Source: Pseudomonadota bacterium
GTDB lineage: Bacteria; Pseudomonadota; Gammaproteobacteria; Steroidobacterales; Steroidobacteraceae
Reading direction: 5' to 3'
Length of the DNA stretch: 19,563 nt
NCBI GenBank assembly: GCA_021850555.1
Contig: JAJZLX010000700.1
Span: 1 to 19,563, forward strand
Shown here one piece after another: positions 1 through 6,623 of the stretch. Positions within the stretch are counted from its first letter, which is position 1. Each line of letters starts with the position of its first letter. The position numbers and the translations under genes were made by a program. Under the pieces are notes generated by a model. The model saw only the letters and a list, made by a program, of their open reading frames with translations. It had not been told where the DNA came from and searched no databases.

Positions 1-675
1 ATAGTACTGGTAAAGCGGCTGTGCAAGCTGCGCGAACACTTTTCAGATGATGTGCGCGCGCTGCTGTTAGAACAACTGCACATCTTGCCGCTCGCAGGCC
101 AGCGCATCGATATGCGCAAAGACCGCGTGCGAGACTGGCTAGCAGGACTGTGCACGGATGCTCGCCTGTGCGTTGTCGATACTCTCTCGAGAGTGCACGA
201 TGCCGATGAAAACGACAACTCTGAAATGTCGCAACTGCTCTCGAATTTCGAGTTTGTCAGCTCACGCACAGGCTGCGCAATCCTGCTCACTCATCACGTC
301 CGCAAAAGTGGAGCGGGCGAGGGACCGGCGCAGCAAGCAGCGCGCGGCGCGTCGGCGCTCATCGATAACGCACGGTGGGCCGCAGCGCTGAACGGAATGA
401 CGGAAGCCGAGTCAGATTCGCTCGTCGATCCAGACTACGGCCCAGACCCGCTCAATCCGATGCGCATCGGTGAGCGGAAGGGATGGTACGTAAAATACAC
501 AGTCACGAAGGCGAACTACTCCCCGCCGCAAGCTGGTGACGTCTGGTATCGCCGCGCAGAGGGCGGCGTGCTGATTCCGGCGCGGCTCGAGCCGCTCGCG
601 CGCGGGCCGCGCGCGGAATTCGGCGCGGTCAAGCGAGCGGCATCGACGTGGAAAGGCCGGCCAGAGAAGGAGTAG
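1..675 (+). CDS. repA: IncQ-type RepA replicative helicase, C-terminal part (5' end outside window)
   Basis: RepA of IncQ plasmids is a ring-shaped RecA-fold 5'-3' helicase that unwinds the plasmid at oriV. The reading frame is open from base 1, so the gene continues upstream; the first internal ATG (52) is not the real start. Visible family signatures are LCVVDTLSRVHDADEN (Walker B strand and following helix), the ILLTHHVRK strand ending in paired histidines, and a QQAARGASALIDNARW block. The C-terminal TKANYSPP...WYRRAEGGVL block resembles RSF1010 RepA as I remember it. The N-terminal Walker A lies outside the window. It ends 4 bp before repC, the usual IncQ order, and carries the RepC ribosome binding site (AAGGAG, 667-672) inside its last codons, so the two are probably translated together. 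Confidence 0.9.
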   Translation: MVLVKRLCKLREHFSDDVRALLLEQLHILPLAGQRIDMRKDRVRDWLAGLCTDARLCVVDTLSRVHDADENDNSEMSQLLSNFEFVSSRTGCAILLTHHVRKSGAGEGPAQQAARGASALIDNARWAAALNGMTEAESDSLVDPDYGPDPLNPMRIGERKGWYVKYTVTKANYSPPQAGDVWYRRAEGGVLIPARLEPLARGPRAEFGAVKRAASTWKGRPEKE

Positions 676-679
676 AGAA

Positions 680-1558
680 ATGAGAGAGATACAGACGGTG
701 ACGCACGCGCGGCTCGAGCCGCGCATCGCCGGGTGTCCGGGGCTTTTTGCTGCACGTGCAAAGCCTGGGCAAACGATGAAAGTGGAGCACACCGCTGCCG
801 GGGTTTCACTGCATTTTCGAGGGGAGAGTCTCGGCGGTGCAGATCTGATGATATTGTGCGCTATCGTCGCGCTCGCTGGTCCGGGCCGGATCGCGCCCGG
901 CCCGGCGAGCTCTGGGCTCATCGAAACGCTGAAGTGCGAGCCCAAAGCGAGCGCGACGGGCTCTATTATGATTGAGACTCGATCATCTAGAGTGCTAAGT
1001 GAATGCGGGATCGAGGACGGCGGGGTGCAACGCGCGGCGCTAATCGAGAGCCTGCGCAGACTATCTCAGCTGACAGTTTTTGCACGCCGCGGGTGCCAGG
1101 AAACGAGCATGCATTTATTGTCTTACTCAATAGACTCAGACACCGGCGCTCTGCGTGTCGCGTTCTCGCCCCGGCTCTCTATAACGATTCTCGGCGGGCG
1201 TCACACTCGGATAATACTGCACGAGCTGCGAACGCTCGGGCCTGCGGCTCGCGTGCTGTACGTGCGCCTCGCCGCGTGGATAGATCCGGGGCGTTGTCGT
1301 CGCGTCGGCATTGATGTGCTCGAAGAGTATCTATACAACGAGCGCGGCTCGGGATCCACGGGCCGCGAGCGGCGCCGGCGGGCGCGGGCGGCCATGCGGG
1401 AAATCGAGCGGCTCGAGGGCTGGCGCGTCGAGCCCGACGCGCGCGCGAGGCAATACTGCATCAGACGGCCTTTGGCCGTAGGTTGCATGACGGAGGCCGT
1501 AGGTTGCATGACGGAGGCCGTAGGTTGCATGACGCCAGAAAGTGCGATTTCCGTGTAG
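680..1558 (+). CDS. repC: IncQ-type RepC replication initiator
   Basis: RepC binds the iterons of oriV and opens the origin for RepA. The protein has 292 residues, close to the roughly 280 usual for the family. Matches to the family pattern, judged by eye, include LGGADLMILCAIVALAGP near residues 51-70, the RLSITILGGRHTRI segment, LYVRLAAWIDPG, and the basic GSGSTGRERRRRARAAMREI helix followed by GW and a terminal YxIRRP. The ATG at 680 has AAGGAG 7 bases upstream. After IRRP, where related proteins stop, there is an extra tail with three copies of the heptad AVGCMTE. It is encoded by the 21-bp direct repeats and suggests that the iterons are read in frame as a C-terminal extension. The tail is unlikely to be needed for folding. 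Confidence 0.88.
   Translation: MREIQTVTHARLEPRIAGCPGLFAARAKPGQTMKVEHTAAGVSLHFRGESLGGADLMILCAIVALAGPGRIAPGPASSGLIETLKCEPKASATGSIMIETRSSRVLSECGIEDGGVQRAALIESLRRLSQLTVFARRGCQETSMHLLSYSIDSDTGALRVAFSPRLSITILGGRHTRIILHELRTLGPAARVLYVRLAAWIDPGRCRRVGIDVLEEYLYNERGSGSTGRERRRRARAAMREIERLEGWRVEPDARARQYCIRRPLAVGCMTEAVGCMTEAVGCMTPESAISV
1474..1534 (+). repeat. Three 21-bp tandem direct repeats, candidate oriV iterons
   Basis: Two perfect copies of a 21-bp unit (1474-1494, 1495-1515) are followed by a third matching over its first 19 bases (1516-1534). Each begins GGCCGTAGGTTGCATGACG. There is no spacer, which rules out CRISPR. Length, copy number and position next to repC match what is known of IncQ iterons (about 20-22 bp, three or more copies). 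Because 21 is a multiple of three, the array stays open in the repC frame. That RepC binds here is an inference. Confidence 0.7.
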
Positions 1559-1612
1559 GATCATACGGTTAGCGCGATCTTTTATCGGCCATCTAAGACT
1601 ATCTAAGATAGT

Positions 1613-1645
1613 CCAGGCCAGGGAGGGCCTGGATGGCCCTCCTGG
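1613..1645. repeat. Overlapping inverted repeats
   Basis: CCAGGCC (1613-1619) pairs with GGCCTGG (1626-1632) around a 6-base loop. An alternative, longer pairing joins 1618-1629 with 1635-1645 (GGCCCTCCTGG) with one bulged base. The two structures are mutually exclusive, a switch-like arrangement just downstream of repC. No T-run follows, so an ordinary intrinsic terminator is not supported. Confidence 0.5.
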
Positions 1646-1683
1646 CGATACAGAGAAGAGAAAGACAAAGAGGAAGACGAAGA

Positions 1684-1703
1684 GGCCGGGCAGGAGCCCG
1701 GCC
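1684..1703. repeat. Perfect 8-bp hairpin
   Basis: GGCCGGGC (1684-1691) and GCCCGGCC (1696-1703) form a perfect stem with the 4-base loop AGGA. It lies after a purine-rich run in the candidate origin. It could be a single-strand initiation hairpin or a transcription-stopping structure; the sequence does not decide between them. Confidence 0.5.
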
Positions 1704-1814
1704 ATGCGCTTCGCGCTCCACGTGGTTGAATGTGTGAAGTAGATCACACTCCGATTGACGATCAATCCAGCATCACAATAAAAAAAGAGCCGAGTCACCG
1801 CTCGCGAGCTCCGG

Positions 1815-1888
1815 GGCCGCCGCCCGGGCGGCGGCCGAGGCGGCGGAGCCGCCGTCACCTCCCCTCCCGGGCCGCCGCTGGCGGCCCG
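1815..1888. repeat. Cluster of three GC-only hairpins downstream of the relaxase gene
   Basis: There is a perfect 22-nt palindrome at 1815-1836 (centre CCCGGG). A 6-bp stem with a 2-base gap follows (CGGCGG 1841-1846 / CCGCCG 1849-1854). Last is a perfect 9-bp stem with a 3-base loop (CGGGCCGCC 1868-1876 / GGCGGCCCG 1880-1888). They begin 25 bp beyond the relaxase stop codon. No U-tract follows on either strand. Possible roles are a bidirectional transcription barrier between convergent genes or origin structures. Confidence 0.55.
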
Positions 1889-1913
1889 CCTCGCCAAACC
1901 TCTTTATCTTCAC

Positions 1914-4040
1914 TCACAGCCCGAACCCGCCGCGATCGCGCTCCTTGCTGCCTCGCTCGCCGCGCGGCTCCGCCTGCCGCTCACCACGCTCCTGCCGCCC
2001 GCCACCGCGGTTCTGCTCCTTTCCTCCGGCCCGCTCGCGGCCGGACCCGTGGCCAGGATCTTTCGCGCGGTCCGCCGCGCCCTCTTTCCCTTTCCCCTCC
2101 CCCGCGTCCCGCGCGGCCCGGAAAGATTCGCGTCCGCCATCGCGCGAAAGCGAGTTCTTCAGATGATCGATGCTCTTGAATTCGGCGCGGTTCGCGTACA
2201 GCTTCGCATCCTCCCGCTGCCGCGAGAGAGAAACATATGTTAGTTTGGAGTCCATGCCCTTGCTCGCGAGTGTGAAAGTCTTATCGACCGTCGCACCCTG
2301 ACTCTTGTGAATCGAGCTCGCGAACCCGTGGCTTAATTGCTGCCGGTCCCCCTGCTCTACCCGCACGCGCCAGCCGCGCTCGCCGTCCATCTTTACAGTG
2401 AATCCGTGGCGGTCCGCCGTCTCGACCGTCCCGAACTCCCCATTTCTCACTCCGCTCCGCGCGTCGTTGCGCTCGAAAACAACACGGTCGCCGCGCGCGA
2501 GCTCGATCCGGTGCGTCTTGCCGTCCTCGCTGGTGAGTGTGTAAGTGCGCGAATCCTTCAAACCGCCGCGCTCCTTGATCTCATCGCGAATCGCGCTGTT
2601 TAGCGCGCGCACGTCGCGATTCTCATGCGCGAGTGCGAGCATCTTGTCCGGACTGCTCCCGTGATCTAACTCGCGCACGTAATCACTGACTAACATGGCG
2701 CGCGCGGTCCCGCGGCTCGCCGCCCACTCGACCCGCCCGTGGTCGAGATAACTCTGCACTGCCTCTCGCGCGCGTCCCTCACCGAAGGCGCGCGATGCCT
2801 CACGCTGCCAGCCCTCGCGCTGGCGGTGAATCTCATCCAGCCGCGCGGTGCCGCCCGCCGCGATCTCGCGGGCCTCAGCGAAACCGCCGCCGCGCCCGAC
2901 TGCGCCGAGCTGCCGCTCGTCGCCGACCAGCACCAGCCGCCCGCCTGCGTCCGCGACGGCGCGCGCGAGTTTTGCGAGGTCTGAATTGCGCGCCATGCCG
3001 GCTTCGTCCACGACGAGCGCACTGTCACGCGTGAGTTTCAAATCGCCGCGCTCGAGGTCGCGGAGTCTCGCGGCGATCGTTTGGGATTTGATGCCCGCGC
3101 TCGCCTCGAGCCCCTGCGCCGCCTTGCCTGACGGCGCGGCTCCGATCACGTCGTAACCCGAAAATCGCAAGTCCTCCGCGGCCGCCCGCAGCATCGTGCT
3201 CTTGCCAGCGCCGGCGAAGCCTTCGACCACGACGAGCCCTCGGCCGGCGGCGATCTGATCGGCCGCAGCGCGCTGCCCGGCGTCCAATCCCGCGCGCACC
3301 ACTGGCCCGCGGTCGAGCAGCGGACGTGCCTCCTGTCCGGCCAGGTCGCGCAACGCAGAATCCAGCGCTCGGACTTCCGCACGCACTTCTTGCGTCGTGA
3401 AGCGGTCGCCGGCTTGCAGCACGCGAGAGTCAGAAAGAGCGCGGTCGGTAAGCTGCTGGATTTTCTCCGGCTCGAAGCCCATCCTTTCAAAATACCGCTC
3501 GACTCCCGCCCGATCGAAAGTCAGAGCGTTGCGCGTCGCGGACTCGATCGCCTGGTACGGATTTTTCTCAGCGTTGTCGCGCAGTTTCTCGTGCGTGCGC
3601 GCGAGGCCGAAGTCTTTCTCTATGCCGTCGAGCGCGCGCTCCTGGCGCGGGTAGTCGTTGTGCAGGTCGGCCGTCAGCCCGTCGCGGCCGACGCGACTCA
3701 TGATGATGTGTATGTGATCGTGCTGCGTGTCCGTGTGTCTTACGGTCGCGTGATCGTGGCCAGACCAGCCCATACGCGCGAGATATTCTTCAGCCACCGC
3801 GCGCCATTGATCGTCGCTGAGTCGCCCGTCGGCGGGGTCGGCGCTGAGGCTGATGTGCACCACGCTTTGGCCATGGGCAGCTAGATCCGGATTGAGCGCG
3901 GCCGCATGTTCATGTGCCTGCGCCGCCCAGGTGTCCGCCGTGCCGCCCCACGCGCTCGAGAGGATCTGCGCGCCCTCTTTCCCTGTCACGTATGCGATTG
4001 TTCCACCGGCCCCGCGGCCGGTTGTGATCTTGCCGATCAT
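1914..4040 (-). CDS. MOBP-type relaxase fused to a RecD-like helicase
   Basis: The relaxase nicks oriT and stays bound to the transferred strand; the fused helicase would unwind it. Of 708 residues, the N-terminal third matches the relaxase/mobilization nuclease family (PF03432 type). It opens MIGKITTGRGAGGTIAYVTG, with Y17 the likely nucleophile, and has the metal-binding motif RHTDTQHDHIH with H102, D104, H109 and H111 in the MOBP HxDx4HxH spacing. The middle is a superfamily 1 helicase: Walker A GFAGAGKST (274-282), Walker B VVDEAG (343-348), and a late HKSQGATVD motif. The last 80 or so residues are a charged Gly/Arg/Glu/Lys-rich low-complexity tail. The start overlaps the mobC stop by 4 bp (ATGA). 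Helicase fusions are typical of MOBF and of TraA-type MOBQ relaxases, and seem unusual for a MOBP-like domain. Confidence 0.88.
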   Translation of the reverse strand: MIGKITTGRGAGGTIAYVTGKEGAQILSSAWGGTADTWAAQAHEHAAALNPDLAAHGQSVVHISLSADPADGRLSDDQWRAVAEEYLARMGWSGHDHATVRHTDTQHDHIHIIMSRVGRDGLTADLHNDYPRQERALDGIEKDFGLARTHEKLRDNAEKNPYQAIESATRNALTFDRAGVERYFERMGFEPEKIQQLTDRALSDSRVLQAGDRFTTQEVRAEVRALDSALRDLAGQEARPLLDRGPVVRAGLDAGQRAAADQIAAGRGLVVVEGFAGAGKSTMLRAAAEDLRFSGYDVIGAAPSGKAAQGLEASAGIKSQTIAARLRDLERGDLKLTRDSALVVDEAGMARNSDLAKLARAVADAGGRLVLVGDERQLGAVGRGGGFAEAREIAAGGTARLDEIHRQREGWQREASRAFGEGRAREAVQSYLDHGRVEWAASRGTARAMLVSDYVRELDHGSSPDKMLALAHENRDVRALNSAIRDEIKERGGLKDSRTYTLTSEDGKTHRIELARGDRVVFERNDARSGVRNGEFGTVETADRHGFTVKMDGERGWRVRVEQGDRQQLSHGFASSIHKSQGATVDKTFTLASKGMDSKLTYVSLSRQREDAKLYANRAEFKSIDHLKNSLSRDGGRESFRAARDAGEGKGKEGAADRAKDPGHGSGRERAGGKEQNRGGGRQERGERQAEPRGERGSKERDRGGFGL

Positions 4041-4468
4041 TTCTCCGTCCTCCCCTCGATCCGCGCGAGCGTCTCGCGGGTCTCTTCCATCCAGCTGCGG
4101 ATCTCCCGCTCGAGCGACAGTATCTGTCGCTGCTCGTCGAGCAGCCCGCGCAGGTCTAGGCCGGTGCCTCCGGCCTGGGCCGCGGCGATCAGCAGATTCG
4201 CGCGATGTGACGCTTGGTTGAGATTCCCAAGCGCTCCGCGCATCTCACCGCGGAGCCGCGTGAGTGCGTCGATTAGCGCCGCGCTTTTAGCACTGCCGAG
4301 CAGCGCGCAGACGCGCAGATGCGGTCCGATCCGGACCCCGGCGCGGGCAGCTCGCGCGCGGATCGTTTCGAGCTCCGCTGCGCTGACGCTGAGCCTCAAT
4401 GTGTGCACTCGCAGCTCCCCGACGGGCCGGCGGTGGGCGGCGTGGCGCGAGGATTTGTGGTCAGGCAT
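4037..4468 (-). CDS. mobC: MobC-like relaxosome accessory protein
   Basis: Proteins of this type bind oriT and help the relaxase open the nick region. I chose the ATG at 4468 (143 residues) because AAGGAG sits 6 bases upstream of it; a farther in-frame start at 4513 has no such site. The chain reads VHTLRLSVSAAELETIRARAARAGVRI, the ribbon-helix-helix-like opening common in MobC proteins. Then come an ALLGSAKSAALIDALTRLRGEM segment, ALGNLNQASHRANLL, and a C-terminal helix rich in Glu and Arg that could be coiled coil. The 'L.NLNQ..RRAN' type motif is characteristic of the MobC family. It overlaps the relaxase start by 4 bp, so the pair is one transcription unit. Confidence 0.8.
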   Translation of the reverse strand: MPDHKSSRHAAHRRPVGELRVHTLRLSVSAAELETIRARAARAGVRIGPHLRVCALLGSAKSAALIDALTRLRGEMRGALGNLNQASHRANLLIAAAQAGGTGLDLRGLLDEQRQILSLEREIRSWMEETRETLARIEGRTEK

Positions 4469-4534
4469 GTCGGTCTCCTTTGTGTTTGCCTGCATGCCTA
4501 TAGCGAACGTCACCGCCGAAATTCTGCCTCGCAG

Positions 4535-4580
4535 AGCAAGCCACCCCCGGTCTTCCAGGGGGCCGTAGGCATGGCTTGCT
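4535..4580. repeat. Inverted repeat in the candidate oriT
   Basis: AGCAAGCCA (4535-4543) and TGGCTTGCT (4572-4580) are perfect 9-bp arms. Immediately inside, CCCCC (4544-4548) faces GGGGG (4558-4562), so the left side is continuous while the right side has a 9-base bulge. Such an imperfect repeat beside a nick site is the usual binding site for relaxase or its accessory protein. Confidence 0.55.
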
Positions 4581-4605
4581 AATCCACAACCGGATCCCCG
4601 CCGCG

Positions 4606-4751
4606 TCCCTAGTCACGTAGGGAGTCAGGGCGGACACATCAGGGATAAAGGAAGGACGCAAGAAGGATGCGGTCGGGATACGGTTTTTATCCACGAGATA
4701 TCCGTGCGTGGGCCGGGCTACGTCCCGGCAATGTCCCTACAAATATCCCTA
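4606..4751. promoter_or_regulatory. Cluster of TCCCTA hexamers, candidate operator for the HTH protein
   Basis: TCCCTA occurs at 4606-4611, 4734-4739 and 4746-4751, and its complement TAGGGA at 4618-4623. The first pair makes a 6-6-6 inverted repeat. AGGGATA at 4641-4647 is a near copy. The last two copies sit 65-70 bp before the ATG of the HTH gene, spaced 12 bp apart. StbA-type proteins are known to bind repeats in this position and repress their own operon; that this happens here is inference. Confidence 0.35.
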
Positions 4752-4816
4752 GATGCTCCCCGCGGCGTCCTTTTTCTCCCGGCCGATTACCTACAGAAGA
4801 ACAGGAGGCCCGTGAA

Positions 4817-5224
4817 ATGACAGAAACGAACGACCCCGATGAGCCACTCGACGAGCGCCCGGCCCACGCGCGCTCGCCGCTGTGGGACCACCGCGACAGC
4901 ATCGAGGCGATGCTTGGCCGCCGATACAGTTATGAGCAAATCGCTCGCACGCTAAAGCGGCTCGGCGTCGCGATCAGCGCGTCCGGGATCGGAAAGTGGT
5001 GCCGCAGGCAGGGGTTGCGGTCCGCCGCCCCGTCCCGCCACCGCGCTCGGCCTGGCGCAGATAAAAAGCCAGCGCCGAGTCCCGGGGCGTCCACGACGCC
5101 CCCGGGCCCGGCTCCTGCTCCCGCCCCAGCTTCCAGCCCGTCACTGCACGAGCTGCTGGCACAGGAAGAGCGTGAGCGCGCTGCGATCGCTGACCAATTC
5201 TTCAACCCCCGGAGTAAGACATGA
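4817..5224 (+). CDS. Helix-turn-helix protein, first gene of the mob/stb-like operon
   Basis: A 135-residue protein with a likely helix-turn-helix at about residues 38-64 (SYEQIARTLKRLGVAISASG then GKWCRRQGL), a Pro/Ala-rich linker (about 85-108) and a short C-terminal helix rich in Glu and Arg. The ATG at 4817 is preceded by a perfect AGGAGG (4803-4808). The gene overlaps the StbB-like ATPase by 4 bp (ATGA). By position it takes the place of StbA in the StbABC operon of R388, or of the small DNA-binding mob protein of IncQ2 plasmids, but I do not recognise a specific family. The likely role is binding repeats upstream, autoregulation, and linking plasmid DNA to the ATPase. Confidence 0.75.
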   Translation: MTETNDPDEPLDERPAHARSPLWDHRDSIEAMLGRRYSYEQIARTLKRLGVAISASGIGKWCRRQGLRSAAPSRHRARPGADKKPAPSPGASTTPPGPAPAPAPASSPSLHELLAQEERERAAIADQFFNPRSKT

Positions 5225-6000
5225 GCAAAGAACAGCACGTCACGCCCGCCGCCGGCCCGACCTTCGTCGTAGCAATGATCGTCGGCAGCGTCGGCAAATC
5301 GACGCTTGCGCGGCACGTGCTGCACGCGCACATGCCCGGCGCGCGTCTGCTCTCTGTCGAGTCCGCGACCCCGGATTGCCAGGAGGCGGATCTGTACCAG
5401 CGCGGGCAGGACCAGGTGCGCGAAGCGCTCCGCTTCGAGCTCTTCTCTCGAGCGATCGGCGGAAAAATCGTGGATTGCGGCGTGACAGATTCCGAGCTCG
5501 TGGCCGAAGTCATCGGCGAGCTCGCAGCGATCGGCAGAGCCGCGCATATCACGATCGTCCTGCCTGTCATGGTCGAGGCCAAGGGTCTGCGCGGGCTCGA
5601 GAGCTTCGGCGCGCTTCTGCCGGCGACCGTGCGCCGCCTCGCGGTGCTGACACAAGTCGAGGACGCCGCAGCGCACCGGAAATTTCTGGACGGCAAGTAC
5701 GGCCAGGCCGTCGAGGCGTACTGCGAGAGCCACGACATCGCGCTGTGTCCCATCCCGTTCCTGCGCTCAGATCTGCTCGACACGAGCTCCGCGGTGCACA
5801 GCGTGGCGATGGTGGGTCGCAGTCTCGCAGAGGTCGGAACGCTCGATCTCGACGCTCTCGCGGCCGCCGGCGCGCGCGATCGCGTGCAGGCCGCGCAGCT
5901 GGGGCTGTTGATCGGTGCGGCGGCGATGGCCCCCGCGGCGATCACCAACACCCGGGCAATCTTCAACTGGATCGTCAGCCCCGGCGGCGGCAATGGCTGA
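5221..6000 (+). CDS. stbB: StbB/MobD-like P-loop ATPase
   Basis: A 259-residue protein of the ParA/MinD-like family seen as StbB in R388 and MobD in IncQ2 plasmids, where it affects plasmid positioning and transfer. Walker A is GSVGKST at residues 22-28, a variant lacking the second signature lysine of classical ParA. GKIVDCGVTD (81-90) is the likely Walker B strand, and HITIVLPVMVEAKGL (109-123) another core strand. It starts with ATGA overlapping the upstream HTH gene and ends overlapping the downstream coiled-coil gene by 8 bp, so the three form a cassette. It is shorter than most chromosomal ParA proteins and has no N-terminal DNA-binding domain. The family call is fairly firm; the exact name is an inference from neighbours. 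Confidence 0.78.
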   Translation: MSKEQHVTPAAGPTFVVAMIVGSVGKSTLARHVLHAHMPGARLLSVESATPDCQEADLYQRGQDQVREALRFELFSRAIGGKIVDCGVTDSELVAEVIGELAAIGRAAHITIVLPVMVEAKGLRGLESFGALLPATVRRLAVLTQVEDAAAHRKFLDGKYGQAVEAYCESHDIALCPIPFLRSDLLDTSSAVHSVAMVGRSLAEVGTLDLDALAAAGARDRVQAAQLGLLIGAAAMAPAAITNTRAIFNWIVSPGGGNG

Positions 6001-6304
6001 TCAGACTATCGAGGTGCTACTCGCCGGGATTCGCGCTGACGTGCGGGCGCTCGTCGCCGACGCACGCGAGCGCGGCAAAACCGACGCGCGCGCGGCCGGC
6101 GAAGCGATGCAGAAGGCCGCCGCCGAGCAGATGGCCCGCATCGACAAGCGGATTGATGCGCTGGCACAGCGCAACTCGCTCGAGCCCGCGCTGTGGGGTG
6201 CCGCGGGGGGCGCGGCGCTGGCGGTTTTAATGCTTGTGTTGGGTGTCTGGCTGGGCTCGCGTGGTGTGACTGTGCATTGGCTGTTGACATTCGGTTGGGG
6301 CTGA
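5993..6304 (+). CDS. Small coiled-coil protein with C-terminal membrane helix (StbC/MobE position)
   Basis: A 103-residue protein starting at the ATG at 5993 inside the end of the ATPase gene. Residues about 10-60 are Ala/Arg/Glu-rich helix with coiled-coil character, and residues about 66-88 (WGAAGGAALAVLMLVLGVWLG) form one transmembrane segment. It would be an inner-membrane anchor with a cytoplasmic coiled coil. It occupies the slot of StbC or MobE, the poorly understood third gene of such cassettes. The operon continues with a lipoprotein gene after one base. No clear ribosome binding site is seen, so translation is probably coupled to the ATPase. Confidence 0.7.
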   Translation: MADQTIEVLLAGIRADVRALVADARERGKTDARAAGEAMQKAAAEQMARIDKRIDALAQRNSLEPALWGAAGGAALAVLMLVLGVWLGSRGVTVHWLLTFGWG

Positions 6305-6305
6305 T

Positions 6306-6623
6306 ATGCGCCGCCCACTCCTACTCGCCGCCGCCCTCCTGCCCCTGGCCGGCTGCGCGTGCCTGCGGCGTGTCGAGCCAGACAGCGCGTCGGTCGTCAT
6401 CACGCACGTCTCGCACATCAGCCAGCACCCGCCACTCTGCGGCTGGATCGGACAGCGCTGCACAAACTACGGATTTCAAACCGCGAGCCTCGCCGCGCGT
6501 TGGCGGCGCGGCCGTTGGTGGTGGAGCGTCGGCGACGGCGTGCAGTTGCCCGGCGGGGATTTGTCGGGGCCCCATGAAGTATTTTCTGCGAGTGTCGGAT
6601 ACACGATCTGGAGAAAGCGATGA
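6306..6623 (+). CDS. Small putative lipoprotein
   Basis: A 105-residue unrecognised protein. The N-terminus has two arginines, a hydrophobic stretch and a lipobox ending LAGC (cysteine at about residue 17), so it should be lipid-anchored facing the periplasm. The mature part has two further cysteines in CGWIGQRC, which could form a disulfide, and then alternating Trp/Arg-rich strand-like segments (RWRRGRWWWSVGDG) ending in GYTIWRKR. The pattern suggests a small beta-rich protein. It starts one base after the preceding stop and overlaps the next gene by 4 bp (ATGA). Its place within a transfer operon makes entry exclusion or mating-pair contact possible, but this is a guess. Confidence 0.65.
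   Translation: MRRPLLLAAALLPLAGCACLRRVEPDSASVVITHVSHISQHPPLCGWIGQRCTNYGFQTASLAARWRRGRWWWSVGDGVQLPGGDLSGPHEVFSASVGYTIWRKR

Larger units (their letters stand above)
1559..1913. other. Gene-free hairpin-rich region, candidate oriV
   Basis: This 355-bp stretch between the convergent repC and relaxase genes has no convincing ORF on either strand. It starts just after the iteron-like repeats and holds a tandem ATCTAAGA pair (1591-1608), several strong inverted repeats, a purine-rich run (about 1653-1685) and an AT-richer segment (about 1725-1795) with a run of seven A. IncQ origins are known to combine iterons, a GC-rich and an AT-rich segment, and hairpins used as single-strand initiation sites for the RepB primase. 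The composition fits, but no ssi sequence was recognised. The hairpins could instead simply end transcription of the two convergent genes. Confidence 0.5.
4469..4816. other. Divergent intergenic region, candidate oriT and promoters
   Basis: This 348-bp stretch separates the leftward mobC-relaxase pair from the rightward mob operon, which is where oriT normally lies in such modules. It holds a 9-bp inverted repeat around a smaller G/C stem (4535-4580) and a scatter of TCCCTA/TAGGGA hexamers (4606-4751). A possible nic-like sequence on the minus strand is GCATCCTTC (about 4661-4669), one base off the ATCCTG core known for some MOBP oriTs. This match is weak and could be chance. The AGGAGG at 4803-4808 is the ribosome binding site of the next gene. 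I see no clear promoter hexamers. Confidence 0.5.

Noticed and set aside
412..945. Minus-strand reading frame of 177 codons across repA/repC
   Set aside because: It runs opposite to two clearly identified genes and its translation is low-complexity, so it is a shadow.
1474..1534. Short repeat array as a CRISPR
   Set aside because: The units are directly abutting with no unique spacers, and they lie inside repC.
3390..3884. Plus-strand reading frame of 164 codons inside the relaxase gene
   Set aside because: It is antisense to the conserved relaxase and helicase motifs with no independent support.
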